Positions 6,723 to 13,756 of a stretch of DNA of 35,346 nt are shown here, piece after piece. The stretch is from contig JASBVS010000011.1 in NCBI GenBank assembly GCA_029960955.1, positions 1-35,346 on the forward strand, in the 5' to 3' direction. Source of the DNA: Bacillota bacterium (GTDB lineage: Bacteria; Bacillota; Sulfobacillia; JAIMAT01). Position 1 is the stretch's first letter, and every line of letters starts with the position of its first letter. The translations under genes and the position numbers were made by a program. The notes beneath the pieces are model-generated. The model was not told the origin of the DNA and made no database searches. It worked only from the letters and a program-made list of their open reading frames with translations.

Positions 6723-7151
6723 TCAACGCACGAGGCCGACACTCCGAACCGCCTCGCGCCAGTCGCCATGCGACCGCCACGCCCGCTCGACCGCATCGAC
6801 GATGGCCATGATCTGGCCCGGCGTCATGTCACGCAGCCGGCCGGCGAGGTCGTCGGCCTGTTCCTGGGTGAGGCCGAACTCCTCATGCGCGCCGTTGAGC
6901 CGCGCGTCGTCGGCGACCTCGGCCCAGAGCATGCGGTAGCTCATCGGCTCCATCAGGGTGCCCATCATGGCGTGCATGATGAGCCCGGCTTCGGCCTCGC
7001 TGAGCTGCACCGTGCGGAGCTCGTCCTGGAGCAGCGTGTAGTACCGCTCCAGGTCACGGGCGATGAGACCGGACTTCCCTTCGCCCTCCCGAGCGCGCGC
7101 GTCCAGGGCCTCCTGGAGCGTCGTGGATAGCCATACGGTCGTCGTGGGCAT
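6723..7151 (-). CDS. Ribbon-helix-helix-type DNA-binding protein
   Basis: The 142-residue protein begins with a strand TTTVWLS, a helix TLQEALDARAREG and a second helix GKSGLIARDLERYYTLL. This is the layout of a ribbon-helix-helix DNA-binding domain. The rest (about 50-142) is helical, with QLSEAEAGLIMHAMMGTLME and FGLTQEQADDLAGRL. The start is chosen at 7151 because GGAGG lies nine bases upstream; the in-frame ATG at 7169 would swallow that site. It may control its own cassette, possibly through the palindrome at 7601-7620. A shortened paralogue follows downstream. An antitoxin-like role is conceivable because a 42-residue gene precedes it, but I see no toxin fold. Confidence 0.7.
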   Translation of the reverse strand: MPTTTVWLSTTLQEALDARAREGEGKSGLIARDLERYYTLLQDELRTVQLSEAEAGLIMHAMMGTLMEPMSYRMLWAEVADDARLNGAHEEFGLTQEQADDLAGRLRDMTPGQIMAIVDAVERAWRSHGDWREAVRSVGLVR

Positions 7152-7169
7152 CTGCTTGCACCTCCGCAT

Positions 7170-7298
7170 CTAGACCGTCGCAGCGTCGCGGAGCATGTCG
7201 AGGATGAGGTTCTGGAGGCGCACGGGCGGGTTGTGCAGAAGCCCCTGTGCGTAGTACGCCTCCCTCGTCCCCGGCAGGCGGGCTCGTCGGACGGTCAC
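7170..7298 (-). CDS. 42-residue small protein in the minus-strand cassette
   Basis: The GTG start (7298-7296) overlaps the stop of the zinc-finger gene (GTGA), and its TAG stop lies just before the RHH gene. The peptide begins VTVRRARLPGTREAYYAQGL and ends in an amphipathic helix around VRLQNLILDMLRDA. GAGAGG on the minus strand lies just upstream. The exact fit between two genes and the overlap geometry support translation. It has no membrane segment. Function is unknown; a small partner of the RHH protein is one possibility. Confidence 0.5.
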   Translation of the reverse strand: MTVRRARLPGTREAYYAQGLLHNPPVRLQNLILDMLRDAATV

Positions 7299-7564
7299 TC
7301 AGACCTCTCGACGGGCACGAAGGTCAGCTTCGCGCCCACGGCGGCGACGCGGGCGGTCTCCCCCTCGGCGCACCTGGCGCAGTATCCGCCCACCAGCCTC
7401 CCGGTCCAGGAAAGCAGGCGGCGCAGGCACGCCCGGCAGACCCACTGGCCGCACATGTCGCACGTCTCCCATAGTGCTGCAAGTTCGCCGCCCGACCCGG
7501 GAGCGCGGCCGCACCCGCAGCAGCGGACGCCCTCCCGCGCGCGCCGCCCGTACTCCGACTCCAT
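7295..7564 (-). CDS. RING-like multi-CxxC zinc protein
   Basis: The 89-residue protein has eight cysteines placed for two zinc ions: C15 or C16 with C18, C35/C38, C43/C46 and C62/C65. The order CxxC, CxxC-x4-CxxC and CxxC resembles a RING or FYVE-type cross-brace or a double treble clef. The core reads TCDMCGQWVCRACL, then YCARCAEG. The start at ATG 7564 lies behind GAGGAGGGG on the minus strand. A 20-bp perfect palindrome lies 37 bases upstream. It belongs to the opposite-strand cassette between the late regulator and the terminase. Zinc binding is nearly certain from the pattern; partner and role are unknown. Confidence 0.75.
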   Translation of the reverse strand: MESEYGRRAREGVRCCGCGRAPGSGGELAALWETCDMCGQWVCRACLRRLLSWTGRLVGGYCARCAEGETARVAAVGAKLTFVPVERSE

Positions 7565-7600
7565 CGCATCGCCCCTCCTCTCGCATCACGCGGGGCCGTC

Positions 7601-7620
7601 GGCACTTCGTAAGAAGTGCC
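7601..7620. promoter_or_regulatory. 20-bp perfect inverted repeat upstream of the zinc-protein gene
   Basis: GGCACTTC (7601-7608) and GAAGTGCC (7613-7620) are perfect complements around a GTAA centre. The site lies 37 bases before the start of the minus-strand gene at 7564, in a 151-bp gap inside the cassette. Its size fits an operator for a dimeric regulator, such as the RHH protein encoded two genes downstream. It has no T tract, so it is a poor terminator. I could not find a convincing promoter beside it. Confidence 0.5.
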
Positions 7621-7661
7621 AACGTAAATCACACTCCCGCCGCGCCCCGGCCGGCGCTTTT

Positions 7662-7703
7662 GGCTTCCCGCGACGGGGCATTGCCCCGTTTCGGCCGGGA
7701 GCC
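7662..7703. other. Nested hairpin downstream of the first cassette gene
   Basis: An inner stem, ACGGGGC (7673-7679) with GCCCCGT (7683-7689), sits inside an outer imperfect stem, GGCTTCCCG (7662-7670) with CGGGAGCC (7696-7703, one bulged T). It lies 13 bases after the stop of the minus-strand gene 7716-8153. It may attenuate or terminate that transcript, although no U-rich tail follows on the minus strand. Confidence 0.4.
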
Positions 7704-7715
7704 GCCCGGCCATCG

Positions 7716-8153
7716 TCAGGCGGGGGCGTTCGCTTGCACGCCCCGCCGCTGAAGTTCGCGGATCAATGCCTCTGTCGGTACTGCGGAGAGGTCGATCTCG
7801 TCCGTCGTGCCGGCCTGCTCCGCCTGCGTCTCCGCCAGGACCTCCGCGATACGGTCCCGCACGGCCAGCGCCCAGGAGCGCTCGTTGACCGCCCCGTGGT
7901 AGTCAAGGAGGTTGGAGAGGGATCCGTCCGCCGCGACGCGCAGCAAGCGCACATGCGGGGTCCAGTTCTTGATGGAGCCTGGCTCATCGTACAGGAGCAC
8001 ATGCGCGCCGACTTGCAGGTCCGCGCGCTCTCCGCGCCGGAGCCAGCTGCCGACGAATGCGTAGCCGTTCGTCTTACTGCGATCGACCGCCTCAAGGTGC
8101 TTGGCCCAGGACTTCTTGCGGCGGTCCTCCGAGCCGGGGATCACAACGACCAC
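7716..8153 (-). CDS. Unknown protein, first gene of the minus-strand cassette
   Basis: The protein has about 145 residues. The start is GTG 8153 (TTG 8156 also in frame), behind GGAGGGGG and a strong promoter. The N-terminal part is alpha/beta with VVVVIPGSEDRRKKSWAKHL, then KTNGYAFVGSWLRRGERADL and a strand-rich AHVLLYDEPGSIKN. The last third is helical and ends in the motif LSAVPTEALIRELQRRGV, a short C-terminal element seen in many unrelated phage proteins. It has no cysteines or membrane segment. The family is not recognised. As the promoter-proximal gene it is probably the cassette's main product. Confidence 0.7.
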   Translation of the reverse strand: MVVVIPGSEDRRKKSWAKHLEAVDRSKTNGYAFVGSWLRRGERADLQVGAHVLLYDEPGSIKNWTPHVRLLRVAADGSLSNLLDYHGAVNERSWALAVRDRIAEVLAETQAEQAGTTDEIDLSAVPTEALIRELQRRGVQANAPA

Positions 8154-8185
8154 CAAAGATCATCCCCCTCCGGGGCTGTGGCTTT

Positions 8186-8214
8186 ATCATAGCAGGGACC
8201 TAGCATGATTGCAA
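8186..8214 (-). promoter_or_regulatory. Sigma-70-type promoter for the minus-strand cassette
   Basis: Read on the minus strand, a -35 box TTGCAA (8214-8209) and a -10 box TATGAT (8191-8186) are separated by exactly 17 bases. The -10 box lies about 32 bases before the GTG at 8153, with GGAGGGGG in between. The A+T-rich -10 stands out in very GC-rich DNA. Its position makes the cassette independent of the early and late operons. Confidence 0.8.
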
Positions 8215-8592
8215 GGGGGTCAATGGCCAAGCCTCATCGGATTTCTTACACCGCGAACGCAGTAGCGACGCGGCTTTCCGCGAAATTGACGTTCCCTGAC
8301 CTTCGGTTGTCGCGCAAACGCAGTAGTGGTGCGGGTTTGCAAGATCCTCGCCGACTCACACCGACGACGCGCAAAATGCTAGCGGGCGCGGAGGCGCGTA
8401 GCGCCGGAGCAGCCCGCCCACCGCGCTCAAGCAGCGCGCCGCACGGACGTGGGCGGCGTGCGCTCGCCGTCACCCGCCGGGGCCCGGCGATCCCCCTCAT
8501 CTCCTCCTCGTCCATGCCGGACCAAGGCCATCGCCGCGCCGGGCCTCGACGAGTGGCGGCGGGAGTGACGCGGCGGAAAGGAGGTCGCAGCG
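8215..8592. other. Non-coding gap before the terminase, candidate packaging and late-control region
   Basis: This stretch of 378 bases has no convincing gene; the one long frame is Arg/Ser-rich and starts before the region's repeats. It holds three related direct repeats (separate entry) and ends with the AAAGGAGG ribosome site of the small terminase gene. Packaging sites commonly lie beside or inside the small terminase gene, and the late promoter controlled by the ArpU-like protein should also be here. I found no consensus sigma-70 promoter on the plus strand. Confidence 0.5.
8254..8396. repeat. Three spaced direct repeats upstream of the small terminase gene
   Basis: Copy 1 starts at 8254 (GCGAACGCAGTAGCGACGCG) and copy 2 at 8313 (GCGCAAACGCAGTAGTGGTG). 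Both contain AACGCAGTAG (8257-8266 and 8318-8327) followed by a GCGG-TTT end. A degenerate third copy starts at 8370 (GCGCAAAATGCTAGCGGGCG). Spacings are 59 and 57 bases. Regularly spaced repeats next to terS are typical of sites bound by the small terminase subunit. Confidence 0.5.
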
Positions 8593-8928
8593 ATGCTTGC
8601 TGATGGCAGCACCCCTGAGCAGCAGCCGCGCCGCCCGCCGGGGCGGCCGTTTCCCAAGGGGGTGAGCGGGAACCCAGGCGGGATGCCGAAGGGCGTCGCG
8701 GAGGTCAAGGCCCTGGCGCGCCAGTGGGCGCCGCGGGCGATCGAGACGCTTGTGGACATCATGCTGCACGGGCAGCATGAGCGCGCGCGCATCGCGGCCG
8801 CCGAAGCGCTGCTCGACCGCGGGTTTGGCAAGCCTACCCAGCCGCTCGCTGGCGATCCCGAGATGCCGCCGCTCCAGATCGTCGTCACCCCCGAGGTCAA
8901 GCGCGCGATCGAGGCCTTGGGCGGATAG
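8593..8928 (+). CDS. terS: Probable small terminase subunit (DUF5681-like)
   Basis: The 111-residue protein has the PPGRPFPKGVSGNPGGMPKG signature (residues 15-34) of DUF5681 proteins, followed by a helical region ARQWAPRAIETLVDIMLHGQ and ARIAAAEALLDRGFGKPTQP. Proteins of this type regularly stand just before large terminase genes and are taken as small terminase subunits that recognise phage DNA for packaging. An excellent AAAGGAGG site precedes ATG 8593. Here another gene separates it from the large subunit at 10150. The three repeats upstream may be its binding site. Functional assignment rests on family and position. Confidence 0.7.
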   Translation: MLADGSTPEQQPRRPPGRPFPKGVSGNPGGMPKGVAEVKALARQWAPRAIETLVDIMLHGQHERARIAAAEALLDRGFGKPTQPLAGDPEMPPLQIVVTPEVKRAIEALGG

Positions 8929-8930
8929 TC

Positions 8931-10145
8931 ATGGCCGCGATCACCATCACGCGCAACATCGCCCTCGCCACGTCCACACCCCCCACCTTCTCCCGCCCCT
9001 CCGTCGCCTACCTCACGAGCGGCCAGCAGGTCGCTGCAGGTCAGCCCCGGTTCGAGACCATCGCCGGACGGATGGGGCTGTGGGTGGAGGAGAGGACGAC
9101 GAATGAGGTCGCCAATCCGTCGTTCGAGATCGACCTGACCGGTTGGAGGGCGCGATTTAACTCCGGCACGCTGAGCCGCCTATCCGCTGGCGGCTTCGTC
9201 GGGTCGTCCTTCATGCGCTGGGTCGCGGCGGACACAAGTGACTTTCGAGGGCCATTGACCAGCGCATATTTCACCGTGAATCCCAACGAGACGATCACGG
9301 TCTCGGCATGGGTTAAGGGCAGTGGCAAGGGTACGCTGGCGATACTGGACGCGACCGGCCAAGTGGTCGGTGGCGATGGTGGTGGATGGCTTAGCAGCCT
9401 GGGCGCCTTGGACATCCCGTCTGCATGGACTCGTTGGGCGCTGACCTGGACAAACAATACCGGCCTGGTCAAGTACGTCTACATCCACATCAGCCAGTGG
9501 GTCACGCCTTCTCCGGCGACAATTGATGTGGACGGCGTGCAGTTTGAACGCAAGGGTTATGCCACGACCTATGTGGATACCAGCCGCGCTGCCGAGACGC
9601 TGACCATCCCCACGGCGGGGGTGCTCAACCCGCAGCAGGGGACGATCGAGCTCTCGCTCCAGATGCTGAATCTGCACAACTGGAACGATATTCTCACCGG
9701 CGCGCTGAATAGTGGCCGATTTGACTTCTTCACGGACGCATCCGGGGCTGTGCATTGGGACTTCGGGCTCAGCAACTCGGGGCCTATTTCCGCAAGTGGC
9801 GTGCTGTCGGTCGGCCCGTGGTACGTCGTCGCGCTGGTTTGGAGCGCGCCGTCTCTGACCGTCTACGTCAATGGGTCACAGGTCGCAACCAACAACAGCT
9901 ATGATCCGAGCGTGGGATTGCCTACGAACTTTGGTCTGAACACGGGGTGGGATGGCGATGCAGATTGCAACATCGACTTCCTCCGCATCTCCTCCCGCGC
10001 CCGCACCGCCTCGGAGATCGCGGCGGTGGCATCGGCCTACCTCAACAACGGTACGCCGCCGGTGGACGCGGATACCACCTATTACCTAGGCTTCGACGGA
10101 GCCATCACGCTCGGAGGCGGCGTGCGGTTCCTGCCGCCGGCGTGA
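8931..10145 (+). CDS. Carbohydrate-binding/LamG-like virion protein between the terminase genes
   Basis: The 404-residue protein has two beta-sandwich modules. The first (about 58-205) resembles CBM4/9-type domains: NEVANPSFEIDLTGWRARFN, a VSAWVKGSG strand, WTRWALTWTN, and a DVDGVQFERKGYATTYVDTS ending. The second (about 215-385) looks like a concanavalin/LamG domain: PQQGTIELSLQML, VVALVWSAPSLTVYVNGSQV and a closing DFLRISSRARTASEIAAV. Such proteins are usually fibre or capsid-surface components that bind host glycans. The coding sequence uses many A/T-ending codons (AAT, ATT, TTT), unlike its neighbours, which suggests recent acquisition. Finding it between small and large terminase genes is unusual. 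Start is ATG 8931, with only a weak ribosome site. Confidence 0.75.
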   Translation: MAAITITRNIALATSTPPTFSRPSVAYLTSGQQVAAGQPRFETIAGRMGLWVEERTTNEVANPSFEIDLTGWRARFNSGTLSRLSAGGFVGSSFMRWVAADTSDFRGPLTSAYFTVNPNETITVSAWVKGSGKGTLAILDATGQVVGGDGGGWLSSLGALDIPSAWTRWALTWTNNTGLVKYVYIHISQWVTPSPATIDVDGVQFERKGYATTYVDTSRAAETLTIPTAGVLNPQQGTIELSLQMLNLHNWNDILTGALNSGRFDFFTDASGAVHWDFGLSNSGPISASGVLSVGPWYVVALVWSAPSLTVYVNGSQVATNNSYDPSVGLPTNFGLNTGWDGDADCNIDFLRISSRARTASEIAAVASAYLNNGTPPVDADTTYYLGFDGAITLGGGVRFLPPA

Positions 10146-10149
10146 GCAC

Positions 10150-11535
10150 ATGATCTGGAGGCCAACGCCGCGGCAGGCCGAGTTCCTCGCCGCCGAGGAG
10201 GACGAGGTGCTGTTCGGCGGCGCCGCGGGCGGCGGCAAGACCGACGCGCTCATCATGCGAGCGCTCCTGCGCGCAGAGCAGGTTCCGGGCGCGCACGTGC
10301 TGTTCGTGCGCCGGACGTACCCCGAGCTGGAGATGAGCGTCATCCGCCGGCTCTTGCCGATGCTCGGCCGCGCCGCCGCCTACGACGGAAGCCGGCACGT
10401 CCTCCGCTGGCCGAACGGCTCCGCCATCCAGTTCGGCTACGCGGAGCGTTACGAAGATGCGCTCCGGTACCAGTCGGCCGAGTTCGACATGCTCGTGATC
10501 GACGAGCTCACGCAGTTCCCGGAGGACGTCTTCGGCCTCTTGCTCTCGCGGCTTCGCACGACGATCCCGGGCCTGCGGCCGATCCTGCGTGCGGCCACGA
10601 ACCCCGGAGGTCCTGGGCACGCGTGGGTCAGGGCCCGGTTCATCGACGTCGCGCCGCCCGGCGAGCGCTACACGGACCCCGAGACCGGACGCACGCGGCG
10701 GTTCATCCCGTCGCTCGTGCAGGACAACCCGCACATCGACCCAGGCTACGTCGCGCGGCTCCAGGAGCTGCCGGAGATGTTGCGGCGGGCTCTCCTCGAC
10801 GGCTCCTGGGACGTCGCGGAGGGCCTCGCGTTTCCCGAGTTGTCACGCGAGGTACACGCCTTCGAGCCATGGCCGCTGCCGGAGCATTGGCCGCGGTTCC
10901 GCGCGCTCGACTGGGGCTACGCGCGGCCGTACAGCGTCGGCTGGTATGCCGTGGACGAGGACGGTCGGCTCTGGCGATACCGGGAGCTATACGGCTGGGG
11001 CGGTCGCCCCGACGTGGGCTCGCAGGAGACGCCGGCCGAGGTCGCGCGCAGGATCCTGGAGGCCGAGCGTGGAGAGCGGGTCGCCTACGGCGTCGCCGAC
11101 CCCGCCATCTTCGCCAAGGCGCAGACGGGCGGGCCGAGCGTTGCCGAGGAGTTCCTGCGCGCCGGAGTCGCCTGGCGCCCCGGCGACCACGACCGGCTGG
11201 CCGGCGCCATGCAGCTGCACCAGCGGCTCAGGCCCTCTGCCGACGGCCGGCCGATGCTCCTCGTCTCGACGGGTTGCCTGCACTTCTGGCGCACGGTGCC
11301 GAGCCTCGTGCTCGACCGGCACCGTCCGGAGGATGTGGACACCGGCCAGGAGGACCACGTGTACGACGAGGTGCGGTATGCGCTGATGAGCCGCCCGATT
11401 GCGGCGACCGCTCCGCGGCGCGAGCCGACGCCGGAGGAGTGGCGCGAGATCCGCGCGCGCGCGATGCAGAGGCTCGCTCTCACGGACACCAACCCGCCCC
11501 GAAAGGATGACTGGCTACGCTGGGACTCGGCCTGA
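10150..11535 (+). CDS. terL: Large terminase subunit
   Basis: The 461-residue protein powers DNA packaging and cuts the concatemer. The ATPase domain has Walker A GGAAGGGKT (23-31), Walker B MLVIDE (114-119) and the coupling motif ATNPGG. The RNase-H-like nuclease domain has its acidic residues in ALDWGYARPYSVGW (near 254), GVADPAIF (near 317) and EDHVYDEVRYAL (402-407). Length and motif order are normal and no residue is missing. It lacks a good ribosome site, so translation may depend on the preceding gene. The 3' end overlaps a small membrane-protein frame. Confidence 0.95.
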   Translation: MIWRPTPRQAEFLAAEEDEVLFGGAAGGGKTDALIMRALLRAEQVPGAHVLFVRRTYPELEMSVIRRLLPMLGRAAAYDGSRHVLRWPNGSAIQFGYAERYEDALRYQSAEFDMLVIDELTQFPEDVFGLLLSRLRTTIPGLRPILRAATNPGGPGHAWVRARFIDVAPPGERYTDPETGRTRRFIPSLVQDNPHIDPGYVARLQELPEMLRRALLDGSWDVAEGLAFPELSREVHAFEPWPLPEHWPRFRALDWGYARPYSVGWYAVDEDGRLWRYRELYGWGGRPDVGSQETPAEVARRILEAERGERVAYGVADPAIFAKAQTGGPSVAEEFLRAGVAWRPGDHDRLAGAMQLHQRLRPSADGRPMLLVSTGCLHFWRTVPSLVLDRHRPEDVDTGQEDHVYDEVRYALMSRPIAATAPRREPTPEEWREIRARAMQRLALTDTNPPRKDDWLRWDSA

Positions 11536-11741
11536 CGTTCGTCGTCGCCTCGCTCCTCTCCCTCGCCTCCGTGCTCGCGGGCCTCTGGCTCGGCCGCGAG
11601 GCATACCGCCGCAGCGTGCCCGCCGCGATCCGGACGCCGGAGGTCAACCTCCAGCACGAGCCGGAGCCGAGCATCCTCTCGCCCGACCTCGCCGCGCTCT
11701 GGCCGCGTCCGAAGCCTGCCCCGCCGGACGAGGAGGCGTGA
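11511..11741 (+). CDS. Small single-span membrane protein with non-standard start
   Basis: Between the large terminase and portal genes, one frame codes for a clear membrane segment (LGLGLTFVVASLLSLASVLA) followed by GLWLGREAYRRS and a Pro-rich soluble tail ending PAPPDEEA. The frame opens after an in-frame stop at 11508-11510, and its first possible initiator is CTG 11511 (or CTG 11520). AAAGGATG sits just before. ATG 11507 lies in a different frame, whose product is Arg-rich and implausible. The stop at 11741 is four bases before the portal TTG. About 76 residues. A rare CTG start, a frameshift near the start or a sequencing error could explain the missing ATG. Confidence 0.5.
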   Translation: MATLGLGLTFVVASLLSLASVLAGLWLGREAYRRSVPAAIRTPEVNLQHEPEPSILSPDLAALWPRPKPAPPDEEA

Positions 11742-11744
11742 CCG

Positions 11745-13409
11745 TTGGCGCGGAACGAGGCCACTCTCTCCCGGATCCGCGACGCCTACGAGAAGGCTCG
11801 GCGCCAGAAGGACCAGCTCGGGCTCCTCGCGCAGTGGCGGCTCGCCGAGCGCTTCTGGCAGGCGCGCCAGTGGCCGGCGTCCACGCCCCCGACGTTCCCG
11901 CAGCCTGTGCTCAACATGGTGTGGGAGTTCGTGGAGCGCAAGGTCGCCATCATCGCCTCGGAGGAGCCGCGCATCGTCTTCACGCCGCGGACCCCCGGCG
12001 TGAGCGCGGAAAAGGTGGGCGTGCTCAACGTCGCCGCCGACTGGCAGTGGGACCAGGCGGCCATGTCCGAGCTCTACGACTCCGTCCTGCGCACGGCGGC
12101 GCTCATGGGCACCGCCGTGGTGCAGGTCGCCTTCAACCCCGACCTCTCCGGCGGGAGCAAGAAGGCCGGCACGCTCTGGAACGGCGGCGTCGAGATGGTC
12201 GAGGTAGACCCGGAGAACTTCTTCCCGGGCGACGGCTCCATCCCCCAGATCCAGCGGCAGCCGTACATCCTGGTGGCGGACGAGGTGCCCATCGCCGAGC
12301 TGCGGGAGCTCTACCGCGACTCGGCGAGGAGGGTCGGGACGAGCGTTGACGACCTGGAGCCCTCGCCGCCCCAGGACGCGGCGCTTCGCATCTACCCGCA
12401 GCAGAACCTCGACCGGCCGGAGGTCGGGCTTCGCATCCGCCTCTGGTGGCGGGAGTCGGGCAGGCTCAACCACGCGGTCGCCGCGCAGGGTCTGCTCCTG
12501 CGCTACACCGAGGGCATCTACGAGCACGGGTACTACCCGTTCACGGCGCTCCGCTGGTATCCGCGCCGGAAGTCGTTCTGGGGCCTCTCGGAGTTCGAGC
12601 AGCTGCTCCCGAACCAGAGGGCCGTGAACCGGCTCCTCGGCTTCCTCATCAACTCGGCGCAGATGACGGGCCTTCCCCAGCGGTTCGCGAAGGCGGGGGC
12701 GCTGCCGCCGGGGGTCCAGTGGATTCCCGGCGACAGCTCGCTCCTCCTCATCGACAACTCGCCCGGCACGGGACCCGGGCTCGGGTATCTCCAGCCGCCA
12801 TCTCCGAGCCCGGCCGTGATGCAGACGCTGGAGTACCTGGTCCAGCGCACCCGCCAGGGCATGGGCGTGCTCGACGCCATCTCCGGGCAGGCGCCCTCGG
12901 CGCAGCTTAACGCCACGGCGATCGCCTACCTGCAACAGGCGGCGGCCGTGCTCATGCGGCCCGTGATCGCGAGGGCGCACGCATGGCTTGAGGACGTCGG
13001 ACGGCTCTGGTTCGCCTTCTGGACGGAGCCGGACCTCTTCAAGGCCGCCCGCACGGTCCAGCGCAAGGGCGGCGAGCCCGTCGAGTTCCGCGGCGAGGAG
13101 TTCGCCGACGAGGAGTACGACGTGGAGATCGCGCTCCACGGCGGCAACTTCTTCGACATGAGCGCCCAGACGCAACTGGCGCTCGACCTGCACAAGGCCG
13201 GGGTGATCACGGCGCAGGAGGCGCTTCTCGCCATCCCGAGCCGCATCTTCCCCGCCAAGGACGCGATCCTGGAGACGCGCCGGGCTCAACCCGCGCCCGC
13301 GCCCGCGCCCGCGCCCCAGGCCGCGGGCCTGCCGGTTCCCTCGGACATCCTCGCGGCGCTCGGCGGAGGCCAGGCGCCCACCCCGGAAGGAGGCGTCGTC
13401 GGTGGCTAG
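11745..13409 (+). CDS. Portal protein
   Basis: The 554-residue protein has the size and position of a podovirus-type portal, the 12-mer ring through which DNA enters and leaves the head. Typical features are the N-terminal WRLAERFWQARQW and a helical VLNMVWEFVERKVAII region, the VEMVEVDPENFFPGDGSI wing segment, and the crown/stem part FWGLSEFEQLLPNQRAVNRL through LNATAIAYLQQAA. The C-terminus has a (PA)n stretch encoded by CGCCCG repeats. Start is TTG 11745 with AGGAGG nine bases upstream. The following gene overlaps its 3' end by eight bases. Confidence 0.88.
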   Translation: MARNEATLSRIRDAYEKARRQKDQLGLLAQWRLAERFWQARQWPASTPPTFPQPVLNMVWEFVERKVAIIASEEPRIVFTPRTPGVSAEKVGVLNVAADWQWDQAAMSELYDSVLRTAALMGTAVVQVAFNPDLSGGSKKAGTLWNGGVEMVEVDPENFFPGDGSIPQIQRQPYILVADEVPIAELRELYRDSARRVGTSVDDLEPSPPQDAALRIYPQQNLDRPEVGLRIRLWWRESGRLNHAVAAQGLLLRYTEGIYEHGYYPFTALRWYPRRKSFWGLSEFEQLLPNQRAVNRLLGFLINSAQMTGLPQRFAKAGALPPGVQWIPGDSSLLLIDNSPGTGPGLGYLQPPSPSPAVMQTLEYLVQRTRQGMGVLDAISGQAPSAQLNATAIAYLQQAAAVLMRPVIARAHAWLEDVGRLWFAFWTEPDLFKAARTVQRKGGEPVEFRGEEFADEEYDVEIALHGGNFFDMSAQTQLALDLHKAGVITAQEALLAIPSRIFPAKDAILETRRAQPAPAPAPAPQAAGLPVPSDILAALGGGQAPTPEGGVVGG

Positions 13410-13755
13410 GAAGGCGAAGACGACCAAGGTGAGGACCAAGGTCCCGAAGCGCGTGCCGGAGCGCGCTCCGGGCGCCCGCCGCCCCTCGGGCGGCCTCACG
13501 GCCGAGGAGCGGATGCGCTCCGCGACCATCGTGGAGACCACGCCCGGACCGCGAGGCGGCCGCACGCGGGCGCGCTTCCCCATGCCGGACAAGGCGCACG
13601 CGCGGAACGCCCTCGCACGCCTGAACCAGGCGCAGGGGCTCACCGCCGAGGAGAAGGCGGCGATCCGCCGCCGCGCCGAGCGCATCATCTACGGCGGCGA
13701 GAAGACGGCCAAGACGAAGCGCCGGACGTCCGGCCGGCGGTCACGTCCGAAGTGA
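13402..13755 (+). CDS. Small basic phage protein with PMPDKAHARNALARL motif
   Basis: The 117-residue protein has a Lys/Arg-rich N-terminus (about 1-35) and C-terminus, and a conserved core FPMPDKAHARNALARLNQAQ followed by GLTAEEKAAIRRRAERIIYG. This core occurs in short proteins or domains near capsid and protease genes in many phages and in some putative head-associated proteins; its role is not established. The high positive charge would suit DNA contact inside the head. The start is GTG 13402 behind GGAAGGAGG. It stands between portal and scaffold genes. Confidence 0.7.
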   Translation: MARKAKTTKVRTKVPKRVPERAPGARRPSGGLTAEERMRSATIVETTPGPRGGRTRARFPMPDKAHARNALARLNQAQGLTAEEKAAIRRRAERIIYGGEKTAKTKRRTSGRRSRPK

Positions 13756-13756
13756 C

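Noticed and set aside
8205-8603. 132-codon plus-strand frame across the gap before the terminase
   Set aside because: It starts inside the minus-strand promoter, is Arg/Ser-rich without a core, covers non-coding repeats and overlaps the good ribosome site of terS.
13290-13318. CGCCCG microsatellite in the portal gene as a phase-variation switch
   Set aside because: The unit is six bases, so copy changes keep the frame. It only alters a Pro/Ala linker.
11085-13688. 867-codon open frame on the minus strand
   Set aside because: It lies opposite the terminase, portal and basic-protein genes, all with clear motifs. Such long antisense frames are usual in GC-rich DNA, and its product is Arg-rich without domains.
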